From DAOTYH01 sp034435015 (lineage in GTDB: Bacteria > Chloroflexota > Anaerolineae > Aggregatilineales > UBA3940), in the NCBI GenBank assembly GCA_034435015.1, contig DAOTYH010000011.1:1-50147 (forward strand): DNA of 50,147 nt. Direction: 5' to 3'. The position numbers and the translations under genes were made by a program. Under the pieces are notes generated by a model that saw only the letters and a list, made by a program, of their open reading frames with translations, ran no database searches and was not told where the DNA came from. Below, one piece after another: positions 50,147-50,147 of the stretch; positions within the stretch are counted from its first letter, which is position 1; each line of letters opens with the position of its first letter.

Positions 50147-50147
50147 T

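Noticed and set aside
1..50147. CRISPR array, rRNA operon, prophage or toxin-antitoxin module
   Set aside because: No regular spacer-repeat series, rRNA motifs, phage structural genes or paired small toxin-antitoxin genes were found.

Overview
The window looks like chromosomal DNA of a Chloroflexota bacterium, probably Anaerolineae-like. This is inferred from style and gene content, since no rRNA or marker phylogeny is available. The clues are lipoproteins with Thr/Pro/Val linkers (VTATP-type), a Ca2+-ATPase with the PEGLP and NLLTDG motifs, a prokaryotic inositol-phosphate synthase, several ABC-2 exporters, FHA proteins, a translin-like gene behind ssb, and moderately high GC. I saw no rRNA, CRISPR array, prophage or plasmid functions.

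Layout. 1-980: the 3' end of a transposase, tRNA-Asn between two near-identical 80-bp elements with inverted ends, and a long leader. 980-7456: a complete dipeptide/oligopeptide ABC importer operon (binding protein, two permeases, two ATPases) closed by a terminator. 7.6-13.4 kb: RdgB-like NTPase, a beta-propeller lipoprotein, rsmG convergent with recF, then two paralogous FHA genes behind a promoter with a palindrome. 13.4-16.7 kb (minus): an ABC-2 exporter preceded by a terminator and a 27-codon Cys-rich small ORF with two good promoters. 16.7-20.7 kb (minus): a small membrane protein and a 1180-residue REC/GAF/PAS histidine kinase. 20.9-27.1 kb: envelope proteins of uncertain role, a CopC-like protein, a lipid kinase, a helicase-associated-type protein and an alpha/beta hydrolase lipoprotein. 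27.1-33.3 kb (minus): polA, a stand-alone CBM48 protein and a polar amino-acid ABC importer.

33.5-36.8 kb: an alpha-oxoamine synthase (serine palmitoyltransferase-like) convergent with myo-inositol-1-phosphate synthase, a zinc protein and an Rrf2 regulator. 36.8-39.1 kb (minus): RNase Z, a PEBP protein and an unknown. 39.3-43.7 kb: Ca2+-ATPase, a degenerate GGDEF protein and a Cys-rich small protein. 43.9-50.1 kb: FmdB, a UroD/MtaA-type methyltransferase, a second ABC-2 exporter, ssb with an overlapping translin-like gene, an FHA-winged-helix regulator and a GNAT-like protein.

The most interesting signals are the Cys-rich mini-ORF with tandem promoters and terminator (microprotein or Cys-codon attenuator), the twin 80-bp elements around tRNA-Asn, the three FHA genes (one fused to a PhoB-type DNA-binding domain), the ssb/translin-like pair, and the adjacent genes that could feed a sphingoid base and an inositol head group. 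None of these is proven a new system by sequence alone.
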